Assembly: GCF_003353065.1 (NCBI RefSeq)
Contig: NZ_CP027806.1
Coordinates: 1,567,353 to 1,631,352, forward strand
Source of the DNA: Cyclonatronum proteinivorum
Lineage (GTDB): Bacteria > Bacteroidota > Rhodothermia > Balneolales > Cyclonatronaceae
Direction: 5' to 3'
Length of the DNA: 64,000 nucleotides
Shown here: positions 1-8,444 of the stretch, in pieces
Numbering within the stretch: position 1 is the stretch's first letter
Layout of the letters: every line of letters begins with the position of its first letter
Translations under genes and position numbers: made by a program
Notes under the pieces: model-generated
What the model was told of the DNA's origin: nothing
Database searches by the model: none
What the model saw: only the letters and a program-made list of their open reading frames with translations

Positions 1-299
1 TCGGGGATGTCGGTGCGCAGGGCGTCGGCGTAGCGTTCGGACAGGCAGCCCATAACGAGCAGCTGACTGACTTGCCCCGATTCCTTCAGCCGCACCCCGT
101 CGAGGATATGGTTGATGGATTCCTGTTTGGCCGATTCGATAAAACCACAGGTGTTGATGACGAGTACATCTGATCCTTCCGCTTTATCGCTGATACCAAA
201 CTGATTGGCACGGCACTGGGCGAGCAGCACTTCAGAATCTACATCATTTTTTGAGCAGCCGAGCGTGTGAACGTGAATTTTGGGAGGTTTGGTTTTCAT
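1..299 (-). CDS. rimO: Ribosomal protein S12 methylthiotransferase RimO (partial, N-terminus)
   Basis: I translated this edge fragment by hand. It starts at the ATG complementary to 297-299 and runs off the window at base 1. The N-terminus carries TLGCSKNDVDSE and then INTCGFIESAKQES and MGCLSERY. These supply the three cysteines of the UPF0004 (MTTase-N) domain, and the SKN and GFI...AK wording is typical of RimO rather than MiaB. The enzyme is a radical-SAM methylthiotransferase that modifies an aspartate of ribosomal protein S12. The radical-SAM CxxxCxxC and TRAM domains lie outside the window. It lies downstream of tatC on the same strand. Confidence 0.9.
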   Translation of the reverse strand, partial: MKTKPPKIHVHTLGCSKNDVDSEVLLAQCRANQFGISDKAEGSDVLVINTCGFIESAKQESINHILDGVRLKESGQVSQLLVMGCLSERYADALRTDIP

Positions 300-468
300 A
301 AAATGAATATAAACAAAATGATGAAGTTTTGAAGCCGCGGGAGCGCTCAATGCGTTGTGCGTACAGCTAAGCAAAAGCAAGGCTGAATCAACCTGAAGGG
401 CCGGGTAGGTTTAGGATGCCATCACCCGAAACCAAAACCCCCGAAAACCCGCAAGCGACAGCGCAGCG

Positions 469-1317
469 CTAAGGTTTGCCGCTTGCCCCCCAGATTTCTT
501 TATCGCGTTTCTTATTTACGTAGCGGCTGATATAAATGCCGAGCTGATAGAGCAAAAACAGCGGGATGCCAATCAGAAACTGCGATACCGGGTCGGGCGG
601 GGTGATGAAGGCTGCAAGCACGAAGCACATCACGATCGCGAGCTTGCGGTATTTGATCATGAATTCCGGCGTGAGAATGCCGACTTTGGAGAGGGTGTAG
701 CTAACCATGGGCAGCTGAAAGATGATGCCGCAGGCCACAATCCACATGGTGACAGCTGAGAAGTATGCGGTGATATCAATGTCGTTGCGGACGCTGTCGG
801 ACAGCTGAAACTGTGCGAAGAATTGCACGGCGAAAGGTACGAGCACGGTGTAGCCGAAAGTAACGCCGGCAAGAAAGAGTCCGGTGATGGAGAAGGCGGT
901 GAAGCGTGTTCTGCGCTTTTCTTTTGATTCGAGCGCAGGCTCGATGAATTTCCAGAGCTGATAAATAAAGAGGGGGGAGCCGATGATGAATCCCACCACG
1001 AAAAGCGTGCCCCAGTAGGTGAAAAACTGACCGGGTAAACGCCTGTTTTGCAGGGAGATGTCAACAGCGTCGAGTCCGATCCACTGATACACAAAAAAGT
1101 CTTTGTAAACCGGCCCGAGCAGTACGGTGTCAATGAAGAAATCAGAGTAGATGAAGGCAACGATGATGCCCAGCAGTACGCCGCCAAGGCCCTTGATAAT
1201 GCGCCAGCGCAACTCTTCGAGATGGTCCAGAAACGACATATTGTCGGTCTGCAATTGGGGGGGGACCGCTTTAGGCAGCTCCCGGTCCATGATTTGTCGT
1301 TGCGAGGTTGTTGACAC
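469..1317 (-). CDS. tatC: Sec-independent protein translocase TatC
   Basis: A 282-residue polytopic membrane protein. MSFLDHLEELRWRI near residue 27 is the TatC cytoplasmic N-terminal signature, and six hydrophobic segments follow, with FVLAAFITPPDPVSQ before the last ones, all diagnostic of the family. TatC is the receptor for twin-arginine signal peptides in the inner membrane and exports folded proteins. About 25 polar residues precede the signature, so a shorter start at the MSFLDH methionine is possible. No tatA or tatB lies next to it. The terminator at 1389-1423 separates it from glyA. Confidence 0.95.
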   Translation of the reverse strand: MSTTSQRQIMDRELPKAVPPQLQTDNMSFLDHLEELRWRIIKGLGGVLLGIIVAFIYSDFFIDTVLLGPVYKDFFVYQWIGLDAVDISLQNRRLPGQFFTYWGTLFVVGFIIGSPLFIYQLWKFIEPALESKEKRRTRFTAFSITGLFLAGVTFGYTVLVPFAVQFFAQFQLSDSVRNDIDITAYFSAVTMWIVACGIIFQLPMVSYTLSKVGILTPEFMIKYRKLAIVMCFVLAAFITPPDPVSQFLIGIPLFLLYQLGIYISRYVNKKRDKEIWGASGKP

Positions 1318-1388
1318 GTGCTAAATTTTCGGTTCTCGGTCTTGTTTTCAGCGGATGCTGCGTATGCAGGATAATGTAACAGAAAAAA

Positions 1389-1423
1389 CCTGCCCGGCTT
1401 AACAGAGCGGGCAGGTTTTTTTT
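1389..1423 (-). terminator. Bidirectional-type intrinsic terminator after glyA
   Basis: A perfect 8-bp stem, CCTGCCCG (1389-1396) and CGGGCAGG (1408-1415), is flanked by six A on the left and eight T on the right, so it can end transcription in either direction. Its place just past the glyA stop (1459, minus strand) suggests it ends the rpiB-glyA transcript. Confidence 0.85.
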
Positions 1424-1458
1424 CGGATGAGAAGATATACCTGGTTCGGAAATCAGGC

Positions 1459-2763
1459 TCAGATGCTTATGAAGTCGTACAGCGGGAAGCGCTCGCAAAG
1501 GGCTTTGACTTCGGCAGCTACGCTGTCGTGCACGGCTTCATCCGTCGGCTTGCTGATGGCTTTGTCGAGCAGGCGGGCCAGATATTCAAACTCGGGTTCC
1601 TTCATACCGCGGGTTGTCATAGCCGGTGCGCCAACGCGGATACCGGAGGTCACAAACGGGCTTTGGGTATCAAAGGGAACCATGTTTTTGTTAACCGTGA
1701 TTTCCGCACGTCCGAGAAGGTTTTCGGCGTCTTTACCGGTCACGTTTTTGTTGCGCAGGTCGATGAGCAACAGGTGGTTATCGGTGCCGCCGCTTACGAG
1801 CTCGTAGCCGAGCTCGGTGAGTACACGCCCCATGGCCTGGGCGTTTTTAATAACCTGTTGCTGATAGGTCACGAAATCGGGCTGCAGGGCTTCGCCAAAA
1901 GCGACGGCTTTGGCCGCGATTACGTGCATAAGCGGACCGCCCTGCGTGCCGGGGAATACGGCGCCATCCAGCACTTCGCCCCAGTTTTTGACCCGGCCAG
2001 ATTTTGGCGCTACAACGCCCAGGGTGTTTTCCGTATCACGGCCAATCAGGATCATGCCGCCACGCGGTCCGCGCAGGGTTTTGTGCGTAGTGGTAGTCAC
2101 GACATGTGCCCAGGGCAGCGGGTTATTGAGCTGTTTGGCCGCGATAAGTCCGGCGGTGTGTGCCATATCCATCCACAGAAAAGCACCGACTTCATCGGCA
2201 ATGTCGCGGAAGGCTTCGTAGTCGAAATCGCGGGTATAAGCAGAGGCGCCGATGGAAATCATGCGCGGCTTCACGGCCTTTGCTTTGTCGCGGATTTTGT
2301 TCATGTCGAGGCGGCCGGTTTCTTTTTCGACCCCGTAAAAATGGGCTTCATACAAAATGCCGCTGAAGTTCACGGGTGAGCCGTGCGTGAGATGTCCGCC
2401 GTGGGAGAGGTCGAAGCCCAGGAGCTTGTCACCGGGTTTCATCATCGCCAGATACACAGCTGCATTGGCCTGCGCCCCGGAGTGCGGTTGTACATTCACC
2501 CAGTCTGCCCCAAAAAGGCTTTTTGCACGGTCGCGGGCAAGGTCTTCCACTACGTCTACAAATTTACAACCCCCGTAGTAGCGTTTGCCCGGCAGGCCTT
2601 CGGCGTACTTGTTGGTGAGCGTGGTGCCCATGGCTTCCATCACGGCCTTAGAGGCGAAATTTTCGGAAGCAATCATTTCAGCGTTCTGGTTCTGACGCTC
2701 GGTTTCTTTTTCAATGAGCCGGTAGACTTCAGGGTCGGCGGCCATCAGGGTTTTGTTTAGCAT
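1459..2763 (-). CDS. glyA: Serine hydroxymethyltransferase
   Basis: A 434-residue PLP enzyme that interconverts serine plus tetrahydrofolate with glycine plus 5,10-methylene-THF, the main source of one-carbon units. Family blocks are complete: [43 protein letters not shown], and [15 protein letters not shown], in which Lys228 is the Schiff-base lysine. The length is near the bacterial norm. It lies 22 nt downstream of rpiB on the same strand, so the two are probably co-transcribed. The long open frames on the opposite strand (1528-2379) are antisense shadows. Confidence 0.98.
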   Translation of the reverse strand: MLNKTLMAADPEVYRLIEKETERQNQNAEMIASENFASKAVMEAMGTTLTNKYAEGLPGKRYYGGCKFVDVVEDLARDRAKSLFGADWVNVQPHSGAQANAAVYLAMMKPGDKLLGFDLSHGGHLTHGSPVNFSGILYEAHFYGVEKETGRLDMNKIRDKAKAVKPRMISIGASAYTRDFDYEAFRDIADEVGAFLWMDMAHTAGLIAAKQLNNPLPWAHVVTTTTHKTLRGPRGGMILIGRDTENTLGVVAPKSGRVKNWGEVLDGAVFPGTQGGPLMHVIAAKAVAFGEALQPDFVTYQQQVIKNAQAMGRVLTELGYELVSGGTDNHLLLIDLRNKNVTGKDAENLLGRAEITVNKNMVPFDTQSPFVTSGIRVGAPAMTTRGMKEPEFEYLARLLDKAISKPTDEAVHDSVAAEVKALCERFPLYDFISI

Positions 2764-2785
2764 AGTAGCGTTGGTTCAGGCTGGG

Positions 2786-3235
2786 TTATTCGGAAGTTGG
2801 TGGGGTAATTTTGCTGATGCGGTTGAGGTGACGCCCGCCTTCAAATTCAGCGGACATCCAGGCTTCAACAATGGCGTTGATTTCTTCTTCGCTGACGAAG
2901 CGGCCGGGCAAACACAAAATGTTGGCCTTGTTGTGCTGTGCAGCAAGGGAAGCAATTTCGGGCGACCAGGCAAGGGCTGCACGAACTTGCGGGAACTTGT
3001 TGGCGGTCATACACATGCCCTGTCCCGATCCGCAGACCAGAATGCCGCACGCATATTCGCCGTCGGTGATGGCGGTTGCCACCAGTTTTGCGAAGTCAGG
3101 ATAGTCCACGGAGTTTTTGTCGTGCGTGCCGTAGTCAACAGGTTCATGACCCAGTTTCTCAAGGGCCTTTTTGGCCAGCTCTTTGGCTTCAAAGCCGGCA
3201 TGATCGGATGCGATAGGAATAATCATAGTCTGCAA
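2786..3235 (-). CDS. rpiB: Ribose-5-phosphate isomerase B
   Basis: A 149-residue protein of the RpiB/LacA/LacB family that interconverts ribose-5-P and ribulose-5-P in the pentose phosphate pathway. Seen here are IASDHAGFEAK near the N-terminus and ILVCGSGQGMCMTANK, which holds the catalytic Cys68 and the phosphate-binding loop, then NxLCLPGRF. Methionine 1 or methionine 4 could be the start. It is the first gene of a likely rpiB-glyA operon. Confidence 0.95.
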   Translation of the reverse strand: MQTMIIPIASDHAGFEAKELAKKALEKLGHEPVDYGTHDKNSVDYPDFAKLVATAITDGEYACGILVCGSGQGMCMTANKFPQVRAALAWSPEIASLAAQHNKANILCLPGRFVSEEEINAIVEAWMSAEFEGGRHLNRISKITPPTSE

Positions 3236-3288
3236 AGGTAACGCAATTTCGGGTGATTTTGAAGTGCAGGATGTGCTTTGTCTGCAAT

Positions 3289-3996
3289 TTAGCGGGAGCT
3301 TGTAAAGGCATACATCAGCAGGTTGGTGCCCATACGCAGGGACGCCTGAACCGCTTCTTCGGGATTATCGTGCACATCATAAGCCCAGCCGTCGTGCAGG
3401 CTCGTTTCATAGGTGTAGAGCACAGCGAGACGTCCGTTGCGGAAAATGCCGAAAGCCTGCGCAGGCTTGCCGGTATGCTGATGGATTTTGGGAATGCCGT
3501 CCGGAAAGCTGAACACCTGATGATAGATCGGATGGCTGTGCGGAAGCTCAATGACTTCATCATCGGGGAAGGTTACCCGGAAAAACTCCTGCACGTAGGG
3601 ATCAAGGCCCCAGTCGTCGTCTATGTACAGGAAGCCGCCGTTATCCACGAATTCACGCACATTCGCCGCTTCAGCTTCATTGACGACAAAATTACCGTGC
3701 CCGGTTAGGAATGCGAAGGCGTAGCGGTGCAGGTCGCGGCTGCCGATGTGCACATCATCGTAACGCTCGCTCAGCGACAGCGGGATGTGCTGCCGTGCAA
3801 AGCGGATAAGGTTGGTGAGTGCAGATGGATCGTTGTACCAGTCTCCACCACCGCGGTACTGAAGCCGGGCAACGCGCAGTTCGTCATCAGCAGCAGGTGC
3901 GGCTGCAACAAGCTTGGTTGTCTGCACTTCAAGCAGCAAAAAAAGCAGGATGAGTGATAAGACGGAAAGCGGATGACGGGAATTTCTGAGCAGCAT
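3289..3996 (-). CDS. Secreted DUF4159 domain protein
   Basis: A DUF4159 protein, about 235 residues from the methionine at 3994-3996. I prefer this start because it opens a signal peptide (MLLRNSRHPL followed by a leucine-rich core ending near KLVAAAP); the frame stays open to 4101 but the added residues do not look like a leader. The mature part has VARLQYRGGGDWYNDPSALTNL and then NGGFLYIDDDWG and HPIYHQVF, the blocks typical of this ThuA/glutamine-amidotransferase-like domain found in Bacteroidota. The function is unknown; in other genomes the domain accompanies MoxR/DUF58 clusters, which are not present here. Confidence 0.8.
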   Translation of the reverse strand: MLLRNSRHPLSVLSLILLFLLLEVQTTKLVAAAPAADDELRVARLQYRGGGDWYNDPSALTNLIRFARQHIPLSLSERYDDVHIGSRDLHRYAFAFLTGHGNFVVNEAEAANVREFVDNGGFLYIDDDWGLDPYVQEFFRVTFPDDEVIELPHSHPIYHQVFSFPDGIPKIHQHTGKPAQAFGIFRNGRLAVLYTYETSLHDGWAYDVHDNPEEAVQASLRMGTNLLMYAFTSSR

Positions 3997-4332
3997 AAAA
4001 ATTGGGATGTGAGCAATGTGAAGGGTCAAATATACCGGTTTGGGATGACGGTCGAAAATCCAACGGGAGTAGGCAGAATCCATTATATTAAGGGCTGCCA
4101 ATCTGCACCCGTTCCTGTGAGCGGGGCCACAGCTGTGCAGCAGCGAATCCGGCTTGAACCGCTACAACCGCTGCATGCGATCAGCAACCCGGTAGAACAG
4201 AAATGACGTGCCTGATCAGGAGACTTTTACTGCGTCGGATGATTATTATTCGGCAGATTAATATATGACAAGTGTTTTGTTTACGTTCCGTTCAGGCATT
4301 TACTTAAATACCATTCTTTAAAAAGCTTTGAT

Positions 4333-6225
4333 ATGATGATCAGAAAGTTCGTCTTAGGTTTATTGTTCTTCTCTCTTTGTGCCGTTTCTGCGATGGCACA
4401 GCGTCCGGCCATTGAGCGGGTAGAGCCGCCTCACTGGTGGATCGGATTTAATCAAACGCAGGTACAGTTGCTGGTACACGGTCCAAACATTGGAAATACA
4501 AGGGTTAATTTTGATTATCCGGGGGTTGATCTCGTTCGTATGGTCAAAACTGAAAATCCGAACTATCTTTTCGTGTACCTCAATATCACGGATGAAGCGG
4601 AGCCCGGAACCATTACCCTTCATTTTGACGATGGTCGCCGGACCCTTCGCTACGACTATGAGATCAAGGCCCGCCTGGGCTCGGATGGGCGCCATCAGGG
4701 TTTCGACAGCAGCGATGTGATCTACCTCCTCATGCCCGATCGCTTTGCCAACGGTGATCCTACCATTGACAACATTCCGGGCATGATCGAAGGCGTAGAT
4801 ATGGATGAGCCTTTTGCCCGTAAAGGCGGCGACATTCAGGGCATTCTCGATAATCTCGACTACATCAAAGATCTTGGGATGACGGCCATCTGGCTTAACC
4901 CCATCTTCGAGAACGACATGCCCTACAATTACGCGATTGGCGCAGGCTTCTATCACGGATACGCCGCTACTGATATGTACCGCGTGGACCGCCGCTTCGG
5001 CTCCAATGAAGATTTCCGTACCCTCGTAAATACCTCGCAGGAAATGGGCATGAAGGTGATTATGGATAAAATTCACAATCACGTGGGTACCCATCACTGG
5101 TTCATCAAAGACCTGCCCTCAGCGGACTGGATTCACGATCAGGAAGTCTATGGCAACACTTCATTCCGCACGAACACCATCATGGACCCGTATGCTTCCG
5201 TCAGTGATTTCAACAGCACTGTCCGGGCCTGGTTTGTGGATGAAATGCCCGATCTCGATCAGCGCAACCCGCTTGTAGCCGACTACCTCATCCAAAACAC
5301 CCTGTGGTGGATTGAAGAGTTCGGAATAGACGGTATCCGCATGGATACGCACGCCTACCCTTACCCCGAGTACATGGCGGAATGGACCCGCATTGTGCTC
5401 GATGAATACCCGACCTTCAACATCGTTGGTGAAGTGTGGATGCCGGACGTGCCTACTACGGCCTGGTGGCAGTTCGACTCCCGTATTTCCGGCGATTACA
5501 ATTCGCACCTGCCGAGCGTCACCGATTTCCCGCTGTTTAATGCCATAGCGCGGGGCCTCAATGAAGATCCCGGCTGGGAAAGCGGCCTCACCCGCATTTA
5601 CTACACCCTCGGACAGGATTTTCTCTACACCGACCCTCTTCTCAACGTCATTTTTGTGGACAATCACGACCTTACCCGTTTTGCGGATATTGTGAACCGC
5701 GATCCCGGCAAATTCAAAATGGGTCTCTCGCTGATATACACCACGCGCGGCATTCCGCAAATTTTCTACGGTACGGAAATCATGATGGATCAGCAGGGGA
5801 TGTGGAATGATCCCGGTAAGCGGCACCCGTTTCCGGGCGGATGGCCGGGCGATGAAATCAATGCTTTCACGCACGAAGGCCGTGTGCAGCTGGGCGAAGA
5901 GCTGGGACTCCCTGTTGCCGAAATGCACGAATTTGTACGCACGCTCACACACTGGCGGAACGGGGCGGAAGTAATTCACAACGGGCGCCTGCGACACTTC
6001 ATCCCGGAAGAGAACATCTACGTGTACTTCCGCTACAACGAAGATGCCCGGGTGATGGTCATCCTCAACGGGCAGGACGAAACACAACAGCTCGATATGA
6101 GCCGCTTCATTGAGCTAACGGAAGGCTTCACAACCGGCACGGATGTAAGCACAGGCCGCGAAGTACCGCTGCACGGCAGCATATCCCTAAGCCCGCTCGA
6201 ATCCCTGATTCTGGAGATGGAGTAG
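4333..6225 (+). CDS. Secreted GH13 alpha-amylase family enzyme (cyclomaltodextrinase/neopullulanase-like)
   Basis: A 630-residue exported glycoside hydrolase. A signal peptide (residues 1-22, ending AMAQ) is followed by an N-terminal beta-sandwich like the cyclomaltodextrinase N domain (about 24-112), then the GH13 barrel with YLLMPDRFANGD. The catalytic triad is readable: nucleophile Asp338 in GIRMDTHAYP, acid/base Glu367 in NIVGEVW, and stabilising Asp446 in FVDNHD. The C-terminal roughly 80 residues form the Greek-key domain. It probably cleaves maltodextrins or cyclodextrins in the periplasm or at the surface, like SusA. No SusC/SusD pair is adjacent, so it acts as a stand-alone gene here. 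Confidence 0.93.
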   Translation: MMIRKFVLGLLFFSLCAVSAMAQRPAIERVEPPHWWIGFNQTQVQLLVHGPNIGNTRVNFDYPGVDLVRMVKTENPNYLFVYLNITDEAEPGTITLHFDDGRRTLRYDYEIKARLGSDGRHQGFDSSDVIYLLMPDRFANGDPTIDNIPGMIEGVDMDEPFARKGGDIQGILDNLDYIKDLGMTAIWLNPIFENDMPYNYAIGAGFYHGYAATDMYRVDRRFGSNEDFRTLVNTSQEMGMKVIMDKIHNHVGTHHWFIKDLPSADWIHDQEVYGNTSFRTNTIMDPYASVSDFNSTVRAWFVDEMPDLDQRNPLVADYLIQNTLWWIEEFGIDGIRMDTHAYPYPEYMAEWTRIVLDEYPTFNIVGEVWMPDVPTTAWWQFDSRISGDYNSHLPSVTDFPLFNAIARGLNEDPGWESGLTRIYYTLGQDFLYTDPLLNVIFVDNHDLTRFADIVNRDPGKFKMGLSLIYTTRGIPQIFYGTEIMMDQQGMWNDPGKRHPFPGGWPGDEINAFTHEGRVQLGEELGLPVAEMHEFVRTLTHWRNGAEVIHNGRLRHFIPEENIYVYFRYNEDARVMVILNGQDETQQLDMSRFIELTEGFTTGTDVSTGREVPLHGSISLSPLESLILEME

Positions 6226-6300
6226 GGTTGGTGCAGTTTGGAAGAAGCAATCAGGCGTATTGCAGGTCGTAAAACAACTTAATATTTTTCCTAAAAAACG

Positions 6301-6624
6301 ATGGAAATGGTCGCCCATAAGACAAACCCTCTGTCTTTCAGGACAAAACAAACAGAAGCCCTGGACGAAGCTTTCGAAACAATAATTGATTCACTCGAAG
6401 AATATGTTCGGGAGCATGATATATCAGAGTCTGAAGTGCGCTATCTGACAAAAATATTGAGCGAAGTTTATCTTGAAAAAAGAGCAAATTATTTTCTCAA
6501 GGAAAGAATCGCGATTGTGAACCGCAATTTCGCTCATTTGCTTAAAAAGCTCTCTTCCGACAAAAAAGCAGATGATTATCCGGTGAGTGTTTTTTATTAC
6601 AATCAAAAAAACTTTTTGAAGTAA
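6301..6624 (+). CDS. Hypothetical helical protein (107 aa)
   Basis: Not recognised. It is a short, charged, mostly helical protein with no signal peptide or membrane segment; an alternative start is the second methionine at 6307. The stop (6622-6624) is one base from the ATG of the next, broken reading frame (6626), so the two were probably an operon. Base composition from here to about 7230 is visibly more A+T-rich than in the neighbours, which suggests recent acquisition. Confidence 0.5.
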   Translation: MEMVAHKTNPLSFRTKQTEALDEAFETIIDSLEEYVREHDISESEVRYLTKILSEVYLEKRANYFLKERIAIVNRNFAHLLKKLSSDKKADDYPVSVFYYNQKNFLK

Positions 6625-6625
6625 A

Positions 6626-7228
6626 ATGAGCACTCGTTCGGATCCAGATAAAAATCATAGTGAAGAGCCAAAGGAGATTAGTCCCATACCTAAAGGCAAG
6701 GTTAGAGAGATTCTATCAGAGTTAGAATTTTTATCCCTATAAAAAGGGTCAAAGTCTGATTTTGATATTTCAGGTCTCGATGATGAACAATTTAAAATGG
6801 CGATTGATTTGTTAAAGCAAAATGAGCAGAATGCGTTTGGCTATCAGTCAAAAAGATTAGACGTTATTAAAGAGATTGAGTCTAAAAGGATTGATAACTC
6901 TGTAATTTTGCAAAAAACAGTTCAGACATTTATAGTCGCGACTATAGTTGTTCTTCCACTTTTTACTTTAGTGATTTGAGCTTACTCCGAAAAGTCCATT
7001 TTGAGGGTTTTAACCCCTCTTTATTTGCAATAGAGGCCACTTTTTTTTGCTGAAATTGACTTTTCGGAGCGGGCTCTGATTTTGATTTATAAAGAAGACT
7101 TCTTTATACCATGACTGACTTTTTTAACAGGTTTGTTTGGTGGTGCTGGGATTAGCAAAATGATTTCTTCTTACTTTAGTAGCTCCGGTAATGTGGAGTC
7201 TGTAATTGATAAGAAGACTCAGCCCTAA
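6626..7228 (+). pseudogene. Decayed gene with two in-frame stops and a MITE-like insertion
   Basis: One reading frame can be followed from ATG 6626 to TAA 7226. It is broken by TAA at 6740-6742, then runs on through 36 codons of sensible protein to the hydrophobic stretch VQTFIVATIVVLPLFTLVI. There it is interrupted by the 99-bp element at 6978-7076. Removing the element and one copy of its 6-bp target duplication (105 nt, a multiple of three) keeps the same frame and gives a second hydrophobic stretch (LVILIYKEDFFIP), a TGA at 7112, and a C-terminal tail (TGLFGGAGISKMISSYF ... DKKTQP) ending at 7228. The ancestral product was probably a small membrane protein of unknown function. Confidence 0.6.
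6978..7076. mobile_element. 99-bp MITE-like element with TIRs and 6-bp TSD
   Basis: The ends are GAGCTTACTCCGAAAAGTC (6978-6996) and its inverted partner (7058-7076), which match at 16 of 19 positions. The element is flanked on both sides by TGATTT (6972-6977 and 7077-7082), a perfect 6-bp target-site duplication. It has no coding capacity and no other copy is in the window. These are the features of a non-autonomous transposon that depends on a transposase encoded elsewhere. Confidence 0.8.
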
Positions 7229-7264
7229 AACATTACTCGTTTAAATTAAGCTGATCTAAATCCC

Positions 7265-7307
7265 GCCGGATGAGAAAACCTTTCCCTCATCCGGCTTTGT
7301 TTTTTTA
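7265..7307 (+). terminator. Intrinsic terminator
   Basis: A 10-bp perfect stem, GCCGGATGAG (7265-7274) and CTCATCCGGC (7286-7295), is followed by a T-rich tract. It ends the transcript of the decayed gene region upstream of the lipoprotein gene. Confidence 0.85.
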
Positions 7308-7322
7308 TCCCGATTTTAAACC

Positions 7323-8336
7323 ATGCAGTTCAGATTTACTTCCCCCTTGCTTTGCTTCATAAGTGTGTTCCTTGCAGCTTTGTTTTCGGCCTGCACCCCA
7401 TCAGTACCGCAGGAAGCAACAGTAACGAACTTCCCGGTTGAAGTGCGGCAGCAGGTTGAGCTGCCCGAAGATTTCATCTCACCACGGGTTATGACAAGTG
7501 CTGCCAAACTCGACGCATGTACCCTATTACTGACGGAATTCCGCACCAAAGCCCTGTATTATGCGGGATTGTGCGAGCCCGGTTTGCAGCAAATCTCCCG
7601 GATCGGCACAGAGCCGGGCGAATACATCTCGCCCATGCGAACCTGGAGCGCGGACGGCCTCATCGGGCTGACCGATCATGGGGAGAGTCAGTTTATCATT
7701 TATGAAGCCGACGGAAGCCTGCGTCATCATCTGTTTTATGGCGACACCCCCGGTAAATGGTTCACCTACGCCCCGCACTCCCCCTGGCTGTACCGAACCA
7801 ATGCCGGCATGTACCTCATGCGGCGCGACAACCTCGAAACCAATCAGGCACACCTCCATTTCTTGCTCCCCGAGCCTTTTCAGGTCTTCTCGATGGTCGT
7901 CCCCGGCGGCGGCATACAGCGGATTGGTGACCGCATTTTCACCATGAGCTCGCTAATGCCCTTCATCTACGTTTTTGACGAAAGCACCGAAGAAACGAGC
8001 TATCTCCACCCGGACTTCATGGCCCTCGGACTCAACAGCACAACCCTCACCGATTACACCTTTGAAGATCAGAACGATTTCCTGGCGGATATCCGGTCTT
8101 TTCAGCAGTACAACAACTTGCTCGTTCTGGAGCAAGGGGGCGAACCGCACCTTCTGGTTTCCTACACCTATCAGGGCGGCTACTGGCTCGGACTCATCAC
8201 ACAGGAAGGCGAAACCATCCTTCATCAGCAATCTGATTATTTCGTGATCGGCACCTTCGGCGACGCCCTCATAGCTGTCGATCTTGAAACCGAAGAGCTG
8301 TTTCTTCTCGATATCCATTTCGATAAACTACTGTAA
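7323..8336 (+). CDS. Lipoprotein with predicted beta-propeller fold (6-bladed, BF3164-like)
   Basis: A 337-residue lipoprotein; the signal peptide ends in the lipobox LFSAC. The mature part repeats short beta-rich blocks such as GDRIFTMSSLMPFIYVFDE and GTFGDALIAVDLETEELFLLDI, consistent with a six-bladed propeller as in the TolB-like/BF3164 lipoproteins of Bacteroidota. The substrate and role are unknown. It is a single-gene unit between the terminators at 7265 and 8401. Confidence 0.65.
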   Translation: MQFRFTSPLLCFISVFLAALFSACTPSVPQEATVTNFPVEVRQQVELPEDFISPRVMTSAAKLDACTLLLTEFRTKALYYAGLCEPGLQQISRIGTEPGEYISPMRTWSADGLIGLTDHGESQFIIYEADGSLRHHLFYGDTPGKWFTYAPHSPWLYRTNAGMYLMRRDNLETNQAHLHFLLPEPFQVFSMVVPGGGIQRIGDRIFTMSSLMPFIYVFDESTEETSYLHPDFMALGLNSTTLTDYTFEDQNDFLADIRSFQQYNNLLVLEQGGEPHLLVSYTYQGGYWLGLITQEGETILHQQSDYFVIGTFGDALIAVDLETEELFLLDIHFDKLL

Positions 8337-8400
8337 AACCGCGCAACTCTTCTCCGAAGAATAAGCAGAGCAAAAAAACACCTGATCATTCTCAATTCCG

Positions 8401-8431
8401 GAAAAATCCGGAATCCGATTCCGGATTTTTC
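8401..8431. terminator. Perfect 15-bp palindrome, bidirectional-type terminator
   Basis: GAAAAATCCGGAATC (8401-8415) is perfectly complementary to 8417-8431, with A-tract and T-tract built into the stem ends. It lies after the lipoprotein gene and only 14 nt before the ATPase start, so it should terminate the upstream transcript. Confidence 0.75.
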
Positions 8432-8444
8432 GTAAGTTTGATGG

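Noticed and set aside
1528-2379. Long plus-strand open frame (283 codons)
   Set aside because: It is antisense to glyA, which has complete family motifs; the frame has no recognisable domain.
6740-6742. Recoded stop (read-through) in the small membrane gene
   Set aside because: A second stop at 7112 and the MITE insertion make simple decay more likely than recoding of a TAA.
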